Positions 50,805 through 59,373 of a stretch of 64,000 bases of DNA are shown here, one piece after another. Origin of the DNA: Streptomyces purpureus (GTDB lineage: Bacteria; Actinomycetota; Actinomycetes; Streptomycetales; Streptomycetaceae). Each line of letters starts with the position of its first letter. The first letter of the stretch is position 1. A program made the position numbers and the translations under genes. Location of the stretch: positions 193,690-257,689 of the forward strand of contig NZ_BMQQ01000001.1 in assembly GCF_014648195.1 (NCBI RefSeq), in the 5' to 3' direction. The notes below the pieces were generated by a model that saw only the letters and a program-made list of their open reading frames with translations, was not told the DNA's origin and made no database searches.

Positions 50805-51159
50805 GGTTCTCCCTTCGTGGCATCTGTTTCGCACGGTAAGGGCGAGCCGCCGGGACGGCGATCAGGGAGGGGCGAACGGGTGGCGGGGAAGGGGACGCCC
50901 GCGCTCCGGCCGGGCACACGGGCGCGGGCGGGTGACGGCCGGATGATCCATCCGAGTCATCACCATATAAGCGTTCTGATGGGGTGTGACCTGCGGGTCC
51001 GTCAGGTTCGGGAGTCCGGCCCCGGCGTGTCGCCTCACCGGGGTGGCCGAGCGTCGACATGCGAGCTTCATCCCGTCTTGTGAGGGTGCGTCATGAGAGG
51101 CGTACTCGTCGAACTTCCCGGAGCACCGCTTTGGGGCGCCTTTCACAGGAGGTTCCACA
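50805..51159. other. 355-nt intergenic region between divergent sortase and surface-protein genes
   Basis: It contains the promoters of both genes. An AT-rich patch (TCATCACCATATAAGCGT) near 50957 is a likely promoter core. A short ATG frame at 51093 overlaps the surface-protein start and has no support. The ribosome site of the surface protein is AGGAGG at about 51149. Confidence 0.4.
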
Positions 51160-51798
51160 ATGCGAGCTGCACGCGCTCTGGCGGTGGCCGCCACCGCCAT
51201 CGCCGCTCTAGGGCTCATGGCCCCGGCCGCCACCGCCACCAGCGGCGGCCCCATCACCGGAGGGGGTGACAACAGAGGCCCCTTCACCGGCGGAGGCGAT
51301 GGCAGGCAGAACGCCGGCGGGGGCGACGGCAGGGGGCACAACGTCGGCGGGGGCGACGGCAGGGGCCCCAACGCCGGCGGAAACGGCGACAACAGAGGGC
51401 CCACCGATGTCACCGTCAACCCCTTCTCGGTCCACCAGGGGGCGACGCTCACCATCACCGTGCGCGGCTGCGACCGCGGCGGCACGGTCTCGTCCAACGC
51501 CTTCCCGACCATCAACCTGTCGCAGCAGCGAAGCGGTGTGTCCACCGCGGTGGCCCGTATCCACGACCACGCCACCCCGGGCGACTACAACCTCGCCGTC
51601 CGCTGCAACGACGGCAACCGCGTGGCCACGGCGCAGTTCCGGGTCCTGTCCGGCCGGGGCGCCCAGGGCGGCCTCGGCGGCTCGCTCGGCCCCAGCTCCA
51701 CCGAGATGGCCGTCGGCGGCGGACTGTTCGCGGCGGCCGCCCTGGGCGGCGGGATCTTCGTGCTCCGTCGCCGTCGCATGCACGACTCGAAGGCCTGA
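51160..51798 (+). CDS. Gly/Asp-repeat surface protein with C-terminal anchor
   Basis: A 212-residue secreted protein. A Sec signal ends near 27 (APAATA). Residues 28-80 are imperfect repeats of GGGD-(G/N)-R-G (four to five copies). A beta-sandwich domain with one disulphide pair (RGCDRGG...VRCNDGN) follows (about 82-165). The C-terminus has GAQGGLGGS, a hydrophobic stretch (AVGGGLFAAAALGGGIFVL) and RRRR. This is a wall-sorting-signal layout without LPxTG. AGGAGG precedes the ATG. Confidence 0.8.
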   Translation: MRAARALAVAATAIAALGLMAPAATATSGGPITGGGDNRGPFTGGGDGRQNAGGGDGRGHNVGGGDGRGPNAGGNGDNRGPTDVTVNPFSVHQGATLTITVRGCDRGGTVSSNAFPTINLSQQRSGVSTAVARIHDHATPGDYNLAVRCNDGNRVATAQFRVLSGRGAQGGLGGSLGPSSTEMAVGGGLFAAAALGGGIFVLRRRRMHDSKA

Positions 51799-51820
51799 CC
51801 GGCCGACGAACCTCCCGGTC

Positions 51821-51884
51821 GGCCGAGTACGCCCGTCGCCCCCGAGTCCACGCCAGGACTCGGGGGCGACGGGCGTACTCGGCC
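51821..51884. terminator. 29-bp perfect inverted repeat, bidirectional terminator
   Basis: Positions 51821-51849 are perfectly complementary to 51856-51884 around a 6-nt loop (ACGCCA). It lies between two convergent surface-protein genes, 23 nt after one stop and 18 nt from the other. The stem is exceptionally long and exact for a terminator. Confidence 0.9.
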
Positions 51885-51901
51885 GTGTTCCTGACGCCGG
51901 C

Positions 51902-52429
51902 TCAATGACGGCGTGCCGCGCGCCGGCGCAGCGTCCAGAACAGCCCCCCGGCGGCCGCCACGACCAGAGCGCTGCCGGCGGCGATGGTGCCGGCGGCCAT
52001 GCCGGAGGACGAGCCGCCCAGACCGCCCTGGACACCACGCGGCGAGGTGAGGGCGGTGGAGCTGATGGTGGGCGTGACGTTGGCGCCGCCGGCGATCCTC
52101 AGATCCAGGGTGCCGGTCGGGCCACCGCTGCAGACGAACGAGACCGTGTACACGGCGCCGCGCCGGGCGTCCCAGTCGACCGTGGCGGTCGTCGAGGAGC
52201 CCGGCGGGATCGTGGCGGTGTCGAAGACACCCGAGGCCGCCGTCGCGGTGCTGCGGCAGCCGGGCGCGCTGAGCGTGACCCGGCCGCCGGGGGCGACGGT
52301 CGACGGCGACAGGGCGAAGTCGCCCGGGGCCTTGGCGGTGTCGGCCGCCACGGCGGCCGGGACGGGAGCGGTGAGGGCGAGAGCGGCCGCCCCCAGCAGA
52401 GCGGCTGTTGCGGCACGTATCGCGCGCAT
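51902..52429 (-). CDS. small surface protein with C-terminal anchor, related in layout to its convergent neighbour
   Basis: A 175-residue secreted protein: signal (MRAIRAATAALLGAAALALT to AVAA), a beta-sandwich domain with a Cys pair (APGCRSTATAASG...SFVCSGGPTG), then GVQGGLGGS, a hydrophobic helix (TIAAGSALVVAAAGGLFWTL) and RRRAARRH. It shares the QGGLGGS-helix-Arg ending with the 51160 protein but lacks the Gly/Asp repeats. GGAGG precedes ATG 52429. Confidence 0.8.
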   Translation of the reverse strand: MRAIRAATAALLGAAALALTAPVPAAVAADTAKAPGDFALSPSTVAPGGRVTLSAPGCRSTATAASGVFDTATIPPGSSTTATVDWDARRGAVYTVSFVCSGGPTGTLDLRIAGGANVTPTISSTALTSPRGVQGGLGGSSSGMAAGTIAAGSALVVAAAGGLFWTLRRRAARRH

Positions 52430-52606
52430 GGTGAATCCTCCGGGTCCCGAGGGGCAGCTGCGGAAGCGATTTCCACATAGGACGGGATATGCACCTCGAT
52501 GCCGGACACGCTAGGAGCGCCTTACCACACCCGCGATCCCAGACGGGCGAACGGGTCATCCCACTCACCCGAACGGCCGCGTCCTGCCGCCCACCCGGAC
52601 GTCGGC

Positions 52607-53383
52607 TCAGCCGCCGATCTGCGGGAACAGATCCGTGAACGGTGACGCCGTCGCGGAGATGCCCCGCCCGAACGGCGCGTCGAACACCCAGATCAGGAAG
52701 AGCAGGAACGCGATCAGGGCGCTGAAGAGACCCGCCAGCAGCAGTTCACGGAACGTACGCCGGATCTGGAGCGTGAAGATAAGGCCAACGGTCACCAGGG
52801 CGCCGGTGATCAGACCGAACCACACCACCCCCGGCATCGTCGCCTCCGCGCTCTCGCCGCGCGCCCCCCGGGCGTCGTCGACCACCGCCACCTGGTCCAC
52901 CAGCGGCTGGTACGCCTGCCCCTCGTGGTCATCGGCCGGCCGGTAGTCGGTCACCGAGCGCCGCAGCTTCGCCAGCAGCTCCGTCCCCCGGTCCGTCAGC
53001 TCCCCGTGCTCCGCCATGTGGGCCCACTCCTCGGTGACCACATGGCGGGCGTACGCCTCGGCGTCCTCCCGGATCCTCTCGCGCACCGCCGGCGGATAGA
53101 CCTCCACCCGCTCGGAGATCTCGTGCAGCGCCTGTGCCTCGTGGCGCACGGTGTCCTGCGCGCCGCCACGGGCCTCCCACACCCCGGCGATGGCCAGGCC
53201 CAGGACGATCGCGTAGATCACGCCGATCATCATCGTCATGTACTCCATGACGTCCGGGGTCTGGGTGGGGTCGTCGTCCTCGCCGAGCCGGCGGTCGACC
53301 CGCCGGTGGTTGATGACGACGATCGTGAGCACGACGGCGCAGGCGGCGGCCATCGCGATGGTCAGAACAAGCCATTCCGACAA
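52607..53383 (-). CDS. DUF4239-family membrane protein
   Basis: A 258-residue protein with four transmembrane helices: WLVLTIAMAAACAVVLTIVV, MTMMIGVIYAIVLGLAIAGV, and two near the C-terminus (GLITGALVTVGLIFTLQI; LLLAGLFSALIAFLLFLIWV). The soluble middle has the conserved EAQALHEISERVEVYP pattern. The DUF4239 fold resembles bestrophin-type channels, but the role is unproven. It lies 15 nt downstream of the Pro-rich gene on the same strand. Confidence 0.82.
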   Translation of the reverse strand: MSEWLVLTIAMAAACAVVLTIVVINHRRVDRRLGEDDDPTQTPDVMEYMTMMIGVIYAIVLGLAIAGVWEARGGAQDTVRHEAQALHEISERVEVYPPAVRERIREDAEAYARHVVTEEWAHMAEHGELTDRGTELLAKLRRSVTDYRPADDHEGQAYQPLVDQVAVVDDARGARGESAEATMPGVVWFGLITGALVTVGLIFTLQIRRTFRELLLAGLFSALIAFLLFLIWVFDAPFGRGISATASPFTDLFPQIGG

Positions 53384-53398
53384 GGAAAATCCTCCGGC

Positions 53399-53977
53399 TC
53401 AGCGGGATCGGGGGCGCAGGGCGGCGGTCGCGAGCACCGCGGGGGCGGTGACCAGGAGCATCAGGTGGACCAGGGTGGGGCCGCCGCGGGGTTCGGGGCG
53501 CTGGATCCGCCGGTAGGTGGGCAGCGCGACCCGGGCCGGGGCCGGAGGCCGGGGGCGCACGGTCGGCTTCGGCTCAGGCTTCGGCTCAGGCTTCGGCACA
53601 CGCCTCGGCTCCGGCTCGGGGGCCGGTTTCGGCGGCTCGGGTGCGGGCTGTGGCGGTGGTGGCGGCGGGGGCGGTGGGGGAACCTCCCGTACCGGCGGTG
53701 GCGGGGGAGGCGGCGGGGGCGCAGGCGGCGGGGGCGGCTCCGGCGGGGGAGGGGGCGGCGGCTTCGGCACCGGCGAGGGACCGGTCCTGCAGACCGTGGA
53801 GCCCGCCACGGCGACCGCCGTCGCCTCACCCTCCCCGATCGTGGCGATGGCGCAGCTGTCCGCGGGGACGACCGCGAACGCGGGCGCCGGACCGGCCGGC
53901 AGCCACAGGAACGCGGCCGCCGCCAGGGACCGGGCGACGTGGGATCCGTACACGCCGATCAGCATGGTCAACGACAT
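53399..53977 (-). CDS. polyproline membrane protein
   Basis: A 192-residue protein: N-terminal signal or anchor (ARSLAAAAFLWLPAGPAPAF), a small extracytoplasmic part with two cysteines (DSCAIATIGEGE, STVCRTG), about 55 residues of nearly pure proline runs, PEPKPEPKP repeats, and a C-terminal membrane helix (HLMLLVTAPAVLATAAL). It is possibly a rigid spacer across the wall. It is co-directional with the DUF4239 gene. Confidence 0.6.
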   Translation of the reverse strand: MSLTMLIGVYGSHVARSLAAAAFLWLPAGPAPAFAVVPADSCAIATIGEGEATAVAVAGSTVCRTGPSPVPKPPPPPPPEPPPPPAPPPPPPPPPVREVPPPPPPPPPPQPAPEPPKPAPEPEPRRVPKPEPKPEPKPTVRPRPPAPARVALPTYRRIQRPEPRGGPTLVHLMLLVTAPAVLATAALRPRSR

Positions 53978-54157
53978 CGGCCGCTACTCGGTATGCCGCG
54001 CGGATTCCCCGGATGGAGGGGTGCGCTGGCACATGTGTGTGGGGCGTCCGAAAATTTTTTCCGCGGCGTTGAACACGGCCGACACCACCGCCCGTACATA
54101 GGGCCATGAGCGGCACACGGAAGCGCCGCAACGGGACTCGACCCAACGGGAGATGAC

Positions 54158-55132
54158 ATGAACACCTGGCGCAACGCCTCGCTCGCGCTGACCGCCGCGG
54201 CCGTTCTCGCGCTGACGACGGCGTGTGGTCAGGACAACGGCAACAACCTCGGAGGACAGTCCGTCGGAGCGGCCAACCCCGCCGCCGCGGGATCGGAGAA
54301 CGGCTACGGCTCCGACGGCGGTTACGGCTCCGGAGGCGCCGCGCAGGCCGCCAAGCCGGCCGGTCAGCTCGCCCTCTCGGACACCAAGAAACTCGGCAAG
54401 GTCGTCACCGACAGCGAGGGCTACACCCTCTACCGCTTCGACAAGGACAGCGCGAGCCCCCCGAAGACGACCTGCGAGGGCGAATGCGCCAAGGCCTGGC
54501 CGGTGGTGGCCGCCACCGACGTCAAGGCGGCCGCCGGAATGGACGCCTCCCTGCTCGGCGAGGTCACCCGCGCCGACGGCAGCAAGCAACTGACCCTGGC
54601 CGGCTGGCCGCTCTACCGCTTCGCCAAGGACACCAAGCCCGGTGACACCAACGGGCAGGGCGTGGGCGGCACCTGGTTCGCCGCAGCCCCCGACGGCAAG
54701 AAGGCCGCGGCCGGGGCGGACGCGGGGGCCGAGGAAGGCGCCGAGGACGAGGGAGCCCAGCGGACGGAGCTCGCCGGCCTCTCCGTCCGCAAGGACCCCA
54801 AGCTCGGTGACATCGTCGTCGACTCCAAGGGCATGACCGTCTACCGCTTCACCAAGGACTCCGCCTGGCCGATGAAGACCGCCTGCACCGGCGAGTGCCT
54901 TGAGAAGTGGCCCGTCGTCGCCCCCGTCGACAAGAACGACACCGAGGGCATCACGAAGAAGGGCTACGTCACCTTCTCCCGCCCCGACGGAGTCAAGCAG
55001 CAGACCATCGACTGCTGGCCGCTGTACACCTTCGCGGCCGACAAGAAGCCCGGTGACACCAACGGTCAGGGCGTGGGCGGCTCCTGGTACGCCGTCTCGC
55101 CCGACGGAAAGCTGGTCGGAGCGCCCAAGTAG
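54158..55132 (+). CDS. SCO0930-family lipoprotein with duplicated repeat domain
   Basis: A 324-residue lipoprotein: signal with lipobox LTTAC (Cys23), Gly/Ser/Tyr linker, then two copies of a beta-rich domain of about 110 residues. Copy one holds GYTLYRFDKDSASPPKTTCE and GDTNGQGVGGTWFAAAPDGK; copy two holds GMTVYRFTKDSAWPMKTACT and GDTNGQGVGGSWYAVSPDGK. Each has the C-x3-C-x4-W motif (CEGECAKAWP, CTGECLEKWP). The function is unknown; the name comes from the S. coelicolor homologue. The ATG is preceded by GGGAG. Confidence 0.85.
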   Translation: MNTWRNASLALTAAAVLALTTACGQDNGNNLGGQSVGAANPAAAGSENGYGSDGGYGSGGAAQAAKPAGQLALSDTKKLGKVVTDSEGYTLYRFDKDSASPPKTTCEGECAKAWPVVAATDVKAAAGMDASLLGEVTRADGSKQLTLAGWPLYRFAKDTKPGDTNGQGVGGTWFAAAPDGKKAAAGADAGAEEGAEDEGAQRTELAGLSVRKDPKLGDIVVDSKGMTVYRFTKDSAWPMKTACTGECLEKWPVVAPVDKNDTEGITKKGYVTFSRPDGVKQQTIDCWPLYTFAADKKPGDTNGQGVGGSWYAVSPDGKLVGAPK

Positions 55133-55161
55133 ATTCCCCCACCCCGCGACTCCGGCCTGAA

Positions 55162-55202
55162 CCGGCCCGCCGTCCTGCCCCTCCCGGCCGACGGCGGGCC
55201 GG
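55162..55202 (+). terminator. 13-bp hairpin terminator after the lipoprotein gene
   Basis: CCGGCCCGCCGTC (55162-55174) pairs with 55190-55202 around a 15-nt loop, 30 nt after the stop. Confidence 0.75.
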
Positions 55203-55409
55203 CTGTATGCCTTTCAGGGCCCGGTTCGCCAGGCGGCCGTGAGGCCCCGTCCTCACCGCACATGACAATGGCGTGTGACCAAGAACGGATCGCGAATTTC
55301 CGTTTCTGCTCGCCCTCCCGGCGGGCGATCAGTAGCCTCGGCTCGAACACCCGGCCACGCGCATGGCCGTACCGTCCGTACCGTCCGTGGCGACTTGTTG
55401 GAGACTTCG

Positions 55410-56222
55410 ATGGAGCGTCCCGCCTGGGCCCCGCCGGGCATCGACCTTTCGGTGCCGAGCGTGTCCCGCATGTACGACTACTACCTGGGCGGTTCGCACA
55501 ACTTCGAGGTCGACCGGGAAGCCGCCCGCAGGGCTATGGAGTTCATGCCGGGACTCCCCAAAATCATGCAGGCCAACCGCGCGTTCATGCGGCGCGCCGT
55601 CCGCCACGCCGTCGACGAGGGCATCACCCAGTTCCTCGACATCGGCTCCGGCATACCGACCTTCGGCAACGTCCACGAGGTCGCCCAGGCCGCCAGCCCC
55701 GACGCGCGCGTGGTGTACGTCGACCACGACCCGGTCGCCGTCGCCCACAGCCAGGCCGTCCTGGCCGGCAACGACCGGGCCACCGTCGTCGCCGCCGACC
55801 TGCGCAAGCCGCTGGACATCCTCACCGACCCCAAGACCACCGGGCTCCTCGACTTCGACCGGCCCGTGGCGCTGCTCCTCGTCGCCGTCCTGCACTTCCT
55901 GGAGGACGCGGACGAGCCCGGGCGCGCCGTCGCCGAACTGCGCGACGCCCTCGCCCCCGGCAGCCTGCTCATCCTCAGCCACGCCTCCTTCGAGGGCATC
56001 CCGCTGCCCGAGGAGCAGGCCGGCGGCACCGTCGGGGTCTACCGCTCCATCCGCAACCCTCTGGTGATGCGCTCACGCGCGGAGGTCACCGCGTTCTTCG
56101 ACGGTTTCGACATCGTCGAGCCCGGCCTGGTGTCCATGCCGCACTGGCGGCCCGAGGGGCCGGCCGACCAGGAGGATCCGTATGCCTTCTCGGGCTTCGC
56201 AGGGGTGGGGCGCAAGGCGTGA
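55410..56222 (+). CDS. SAM-dependent methyltransferase, DUF574 family
   Basis: A 270-residue Streptomyces-type methyltransferase. SVSRMYDYYLGGSHNFEVDR is the family signature, FLDIGSGIPTFGNVHEVAQ the SAM-binding loop, and VVYVDHDPVAVAHSQAVL the ribose-binding Asp. DUF574 enzymes are highly multiplied in Streptomyces; substrates are unknown. ATG 55410 follows TTGGAGAC. Its TGA overlaps the rmdA ATG, so the two are co-translated. Confidence 0.9.
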   Translation: MERPAWAPPGIDLSVPSVSRMYDYYLGGSHNFEVDREAARRAMEFMPGLPKIMQANRAFMRRAVRHAVDEGITQFLDIGSGIPTFGNVHEVAQAASPDARVVYVDHDPVAVAHSQAVLAGNDRATVVAADLRKPLDILTDPKTTGLLDFDRPVALLLVAVLHFLEDADEPGRAVAELRDALAPGSLLILSHASFEGIPLPEEQAGGTVGVYRSIRNPLVMRSRAEVTAFFDGFDIVEPGLVSMPHWRPEGPADQEDPYAFSGFAGVGRKA

Positions 56223-58387
56223 TGATGCCGGCTCAGGCGTCCAGGACCGCGGCGGAACCGGACGGCCTGGAGGACAGACTCAGACGGTTCGCGACGATCT
56301 GGAGCCGGGCGATCTTCCCCGTCACCGCGACGTCGCTGACCCGCCCCGAATTCGAAGAGCACCTCCTGCCGCTCGCCCGCTCGCTCCGCGACGCGCTGCA
56401 CCGGCGGCCGTTCGACGCGGCGCCCGCGCAGCACGCGGGCGCCGCCCTGGTGGCCGCCCACTGCACCGACACCGACGCGCTCACGCGCACCCTCGGCGTC
56501 ATCGAGTCCTACCTCGTGCTCTACTGCGGCGCCCACGGAGACACCCCGGCCGAGGAACTGCGGGCCCGCTGCGCCCGGCTCCAGCACGCGCTGGCCGGCG
56601 GGTTCGCCCAGGCCCTGCGCGAGCGCACGCTCGTCGAGCAGGAGGCCATCGCCCGCTCGGCGCTCGCGGCCCGCAGCGACGCCCAGGAGGCCCTGCACGC
56701 CACCGAGACGCGGTTCCGGGCCGTCTTCGAGGGCGCCGCCATCGGGATCGGGATCGCCGACCTCGACGGCAACGTGGTGGAGGTCAACGAGGCCCTCACC
56801 CGGATGTTCGGCGGCCTGGAGTCCAGTGTGCGCCGCCGCAACGTCAGCGAGTGGGTGCACCCCGAGGACGCGCCCCACGTGTGGAAGCTCTACGGCGAAC
56901 TGGTCCGCGGCGAACGCGACCACTACCGCGTGGAGAAGCCGTACTACCGCGGCGACGGCACCGTCCTGTGGACCAACCTCACCGTCTCCCTGCTGCGCGA
57001 CGCCGAAGGCCGCCCGCAGTACCAGCTGGCGCTGATGGAGGACACCACCGAACGCCGGCTGCTCAATCTGCGGCTGCGCTACGAGGCCACCCACGACGCG
57101 CTGACCGGACTGCCCAACCGGACCCTCTTCTTCGAGCGCCTGGACAAGGCCGTCTCCGCCACCGACGGCAGCCGCTTCGGCCTGTGCTACCTCGACCTCG
57201 ACGGGTTCAAGGCCATCAACGACAGCCTCGGCCACTCCTCCGGCGACCGTCTCCTGGTCGAGGTCGCCGACCGGCTGCAGAGCGTCGCCACCCGCCCCGG
57301 CGAGATGGTCGCCCGGCTCGGCGGCGACGAGTTCGTCGCACTCACCACCGGCCCCGACACCCAGACCGAGGTCGCCGAACTCGCCCACCGCATCCTGGGC
57401 GCGCTCGCCACCCCCGTCCGGCTCGACGGCCGCGAGCTCACCGTGCGCGGCAGCGTCGGCGTGGTCGAGGGCCCGGCCGGTGAACGTACCTCGGCGGAGG
57501 TGCTGCGCAGCGCCGACATCACGATGTACCGGGCCAAGTCGGCCGGCGGCAACCGCTACGAGTACGCCGACCCGGAGGCCGACGCCCGCGCGATCACCCG
57601 GCACGGGCTCACCACCGCGCTGCCCGCCGCCCTGGAGCGCGGCGAGTTCTTCATCGAGTACCAGCCGCTGGTGCACCTGGGCGACGGCAGCGTCCACGGC
57701 GCTGAGGCGCTGGTGCGCTGGTGCCATCCGCAGCACGGCGTGCTCGGCCCCGACCGGTTCATCCCGCTCGCCGAACACACCGGCCTGATCGTGCCGTTGG
57801 GCCGCTGGGTGCTCCAGGAGGCCGTACGGCAGGCCCGCTATTGGCAGACCCGGCACGCCGACGGCGGACCGCTGCGCATCAACGTCAACCTCTCCCCGAC
57901 CCAGCTGCACCACCCCGGCCTGGTCGCCGACACCGTCGACGTCCTGGAGCGCTCCGGCCTCGAACCGGGCGCGCTGTGCCTGGAGGTCACCGAGTCGGCG
58001 CTGATCGGCGCCGACGAGGACCTCCTCAAACCGCTGCGGCAGCTCGCCGACATGGGTGTGGACATAGCGCTCGACGACTTCGGCACCGGCTACTCGAACC
58101 TGGCGAACCTGCGCCGGCTGCCCGTGAGCGTCCTGAAACTGGACCGCTCCTTCACCCAGGGCATGCAGCGGCACCCGGCGGACCCGGTCGATCTGAAGAT
58201 CGTCGAGGGGATCGTGTCGCTGGCGCACAGCCTGGAGCTGGCGGTGACCGTGGAGGGCGTGGAGACCGGCGCCCAGGCGGAGCAGCTGCGCGAGCTGGGC
58301 TGCGACACGGCCCAGGGCTGGTACTACGCACGCCCCGGCGCCCCGGACCGTATCCACTCACTTGTCATGGCGGACGCCGTGCAGTAG
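56222..58387 (+). CDS. rmdA: PAS-GGDEF-EAL cyclic-di-GMP phosphodiesterase/cyclase (RmdA-like)
   Basis: A 721-residue cytoplasmic regulator: a helical N-terminal part (about 1-160), PAS with PAC motif (about 165-280), GGDEF (about 285-455) with intact ARLGGDEFVAL, and EAL (about 465-715) with AEALVRW, EVTESAL, DDFGTGYSNL and VEGVET. Both active sites look complete, so it could make and degrade c-di-GMP. The homologue RmdA (SCO0928) controls Streptomyces development. Start: ATGATG at 56222, overlapping the methyltransferase stop. The assignment to rmdA rests on layout and neighbours. Confidence 0.85.
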   Translation: MMPAQASRTAAEPDGLEDRLRRFATIWSRAIFPVTATSLTRPEFEEHLLPLARSLRDALHRRPFDAAPAQHAGAALVAAHCTDTDALTRTLGVIESYLVLYCGAHGDTPAEELRARCARLQHALAGGFAQALRERTLVEQEAIARSALAARSDAQEALHATETRFRAVFEGAAIGIGIADLDGNVVEVNEALTRMFGGLESSVRRRNVSEWVHPEDAPHVWKLYGELVRGERDHYRVEKPYYRGDGTVLWTNLTVSLLRDAEGRPQYQLALMEDTTERRLLNLRLRYEATHDALTGLPNRTLFFERLDKAVSATDGSRFGLCYLDLDGFKAINDSLGHSSGDRLLVEVADRLQSVATRPGEMVARLGGDEFVALTTGPDTQTEVAELAHRILGALATPVRLDGRELTVRGSVGVVEGPAGERTSAEVLRSADITMYRAKSAGGNRYEYADPEADARAITRHGLTTALPAALERGEFFIEYQPLVHLGDGSVHGAEALVRWCHPQHGVLGPDRFIPLAEHTGLIVPLGRWVLQEAVRQARYWQTRHADGGPLRINVNLSPTQLHHPGLVADTVDVLERSGLEPGALCLEVTESALIGADEDLLKPLRQLADMGVDIALDDFGTGYSNLANLRRLPVSVLKLDRSFTQGMQRHPADPVDLKIVEGIVSLAHSLELAVTVEGVETGAQAEQLRELGCDTAQGWYYARPGAPDRIHSLVMADAVQ

Positions 58388-58399
58388 TCCCGTACGGGG

Positions 58400-59278
58400 T
58401 CAGGTGGAGTGCAGCAGCATGCGCTGGAGCTCCCGGGCGGCCCGCGGCGGCGCCACGTCGCTGCGGTGGGCCAGCGCGATGGTCCGGCGCAGCCCCGGCC
58501 GGGCGAGGGCGGTGACGCGCAGGTCGCGTCCCGCCCGCGCCGCGACCATCGCGGGGACCACGGCCACCCCGAGCCCGGCCCGTACGAAGCCGAGCACGGC
58601 GTCCATCTCGCCGCCCTCCACCGTGAACGACGGCTCGAACCCCTCGGCCCGGCACGCCGCCACGGTCAGCTCGCGCAGGTCGTAGCCGTGCCGGAACATC
58701 ACCAGCGGCTGGTCGCGCAGATCGGAGATCCGCACCGGCCGCCCCGGCGCGGGCCCGGCCGCCGAGGAGACCACCACCAGATCCTCACGCAGCAGCTCCA
58801 CCGTGGTCAGCGCGGGTGACGGCGTCGGCAGCGGCAGCACCACCAGCGCCAGGTCGAGCGCCCCGCGCGCCAGCTCCCGTACGAGGTCGTGCGAGCCGCC
58901 CTCCTCGATCAGCAGCCGGATCCCCGGATGGAGATCGTGGAAGGCGCGCAGCACATCGGGCAGCAGCCCGGTGCACAGACTGGGGGTCGCGCCCAGCCGG
59001 ACCCGGCCGCGCCGCAGCTGGGCCAGCTCCTGGACCTCATGGCGGGCTGTGTCGGCGTCCGCGAGGATCCGCCGGGCCAGCGGCAGCAGCGCCTCGCCCG
59101 CCTCGGTGAGCGCGATGTTGCCCCGCGCCCGGCTGAACAGCTCGGCGCCGAGCTCCTGCTCCAGCGCCCTGATCTGCTGCGACAGGGACGGCTGGGAGAC
59201 GTGCACCTGCTCGGCGGCCCGGGTGAAGTGCCGGGTCTCGGCCACCGCGACGAAGTACAGAAGTTGCTGGAACTGCAT
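58400..59278 (-). CDS. LysR-family transcriptional regulator
   Basis: A 292-residue LTTR: winged helix 1-60 (FVAVAETRHFTRAAEQVHVS then QPSLSQQIRALEQELG) and a periplasmic-binding-like effector domain. It is divergent from the succinate dehydrogenase operon with a 95-nt shared promoter region, so it probably controls that operon; the effector is likely a dicarboxylate, by inference. It converges with rmdA (12-nt gap). Confidence 0.9.
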   Translation of the reverse strand: MQFQQLLYFVAVAETRHFTRAAEQVHVSQPSLSQQIRALEQELGAELFSRARGNIALTEAGEALLPLARRILADADTARHEVQELAQLRRGRVRLGATPSLCTGLLPDVLRAFHDLHPGIRLLIEEGGSHDLVRELARGALDLALVVLPLPTPSPALTTVELLREDLVVVSSAAGPAPGRPVRISDLRDQPLVMFRHGYDLRELTVAACRAEGFEPSFTVEGGEMDAVLGFVRAGLGVAVVPAMVAARAGRDLRVTALARPGLRRTIALAHRSDVAPPRAARELQRMLLHST

Positions 59279-59335
59279 CCGCCCAGCCTAGCCGCCTCCA
59301 TAGCCTGTGCCTATCGACATGAGCCGGACCATGTC

Positions 59336-59373
59336 TTGGACCACTCGGCACCTGCGGCCCTAGCGTCTTGTGC
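59336..59373 (+). promoter_or_regulatory. promoter of the succinate dehydrogenase operon, probably leaderless
   Basis: TTGGAC (59336-59341), a 19-nt spacer and TAGCGT (59361-59366). The -10 box ends 7 nt before the ATG, so transcription should begin at or next to the start codon; no Shine-Dalgarno is present. Confidence 0.6.

Noticed and set aside
51244..51390. CRISPR-like or mobile tandem repeat
   Set aside because: The repeated GGCGGxGGCGACxxCAG-type units encode imperfect GGGD(G/N)RG protein repeats inside a secreted protein; spacing and sequence vary and no cas gene is near.
51160..52429. LPxTG or LAxTG sorting signals next to the sortase
   Set aside because: Neither surface protein contains such a motif; only the QGGLGGS-helix-Arg ending is seen, reported separately as a hypothesis.
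53640..53780. Simple-sequence GGCGGGGGC repeat tract
   Set aside because: It is explained by proline codons of the minus-strand polyproline protein, with codon variation typical of coding sequence.
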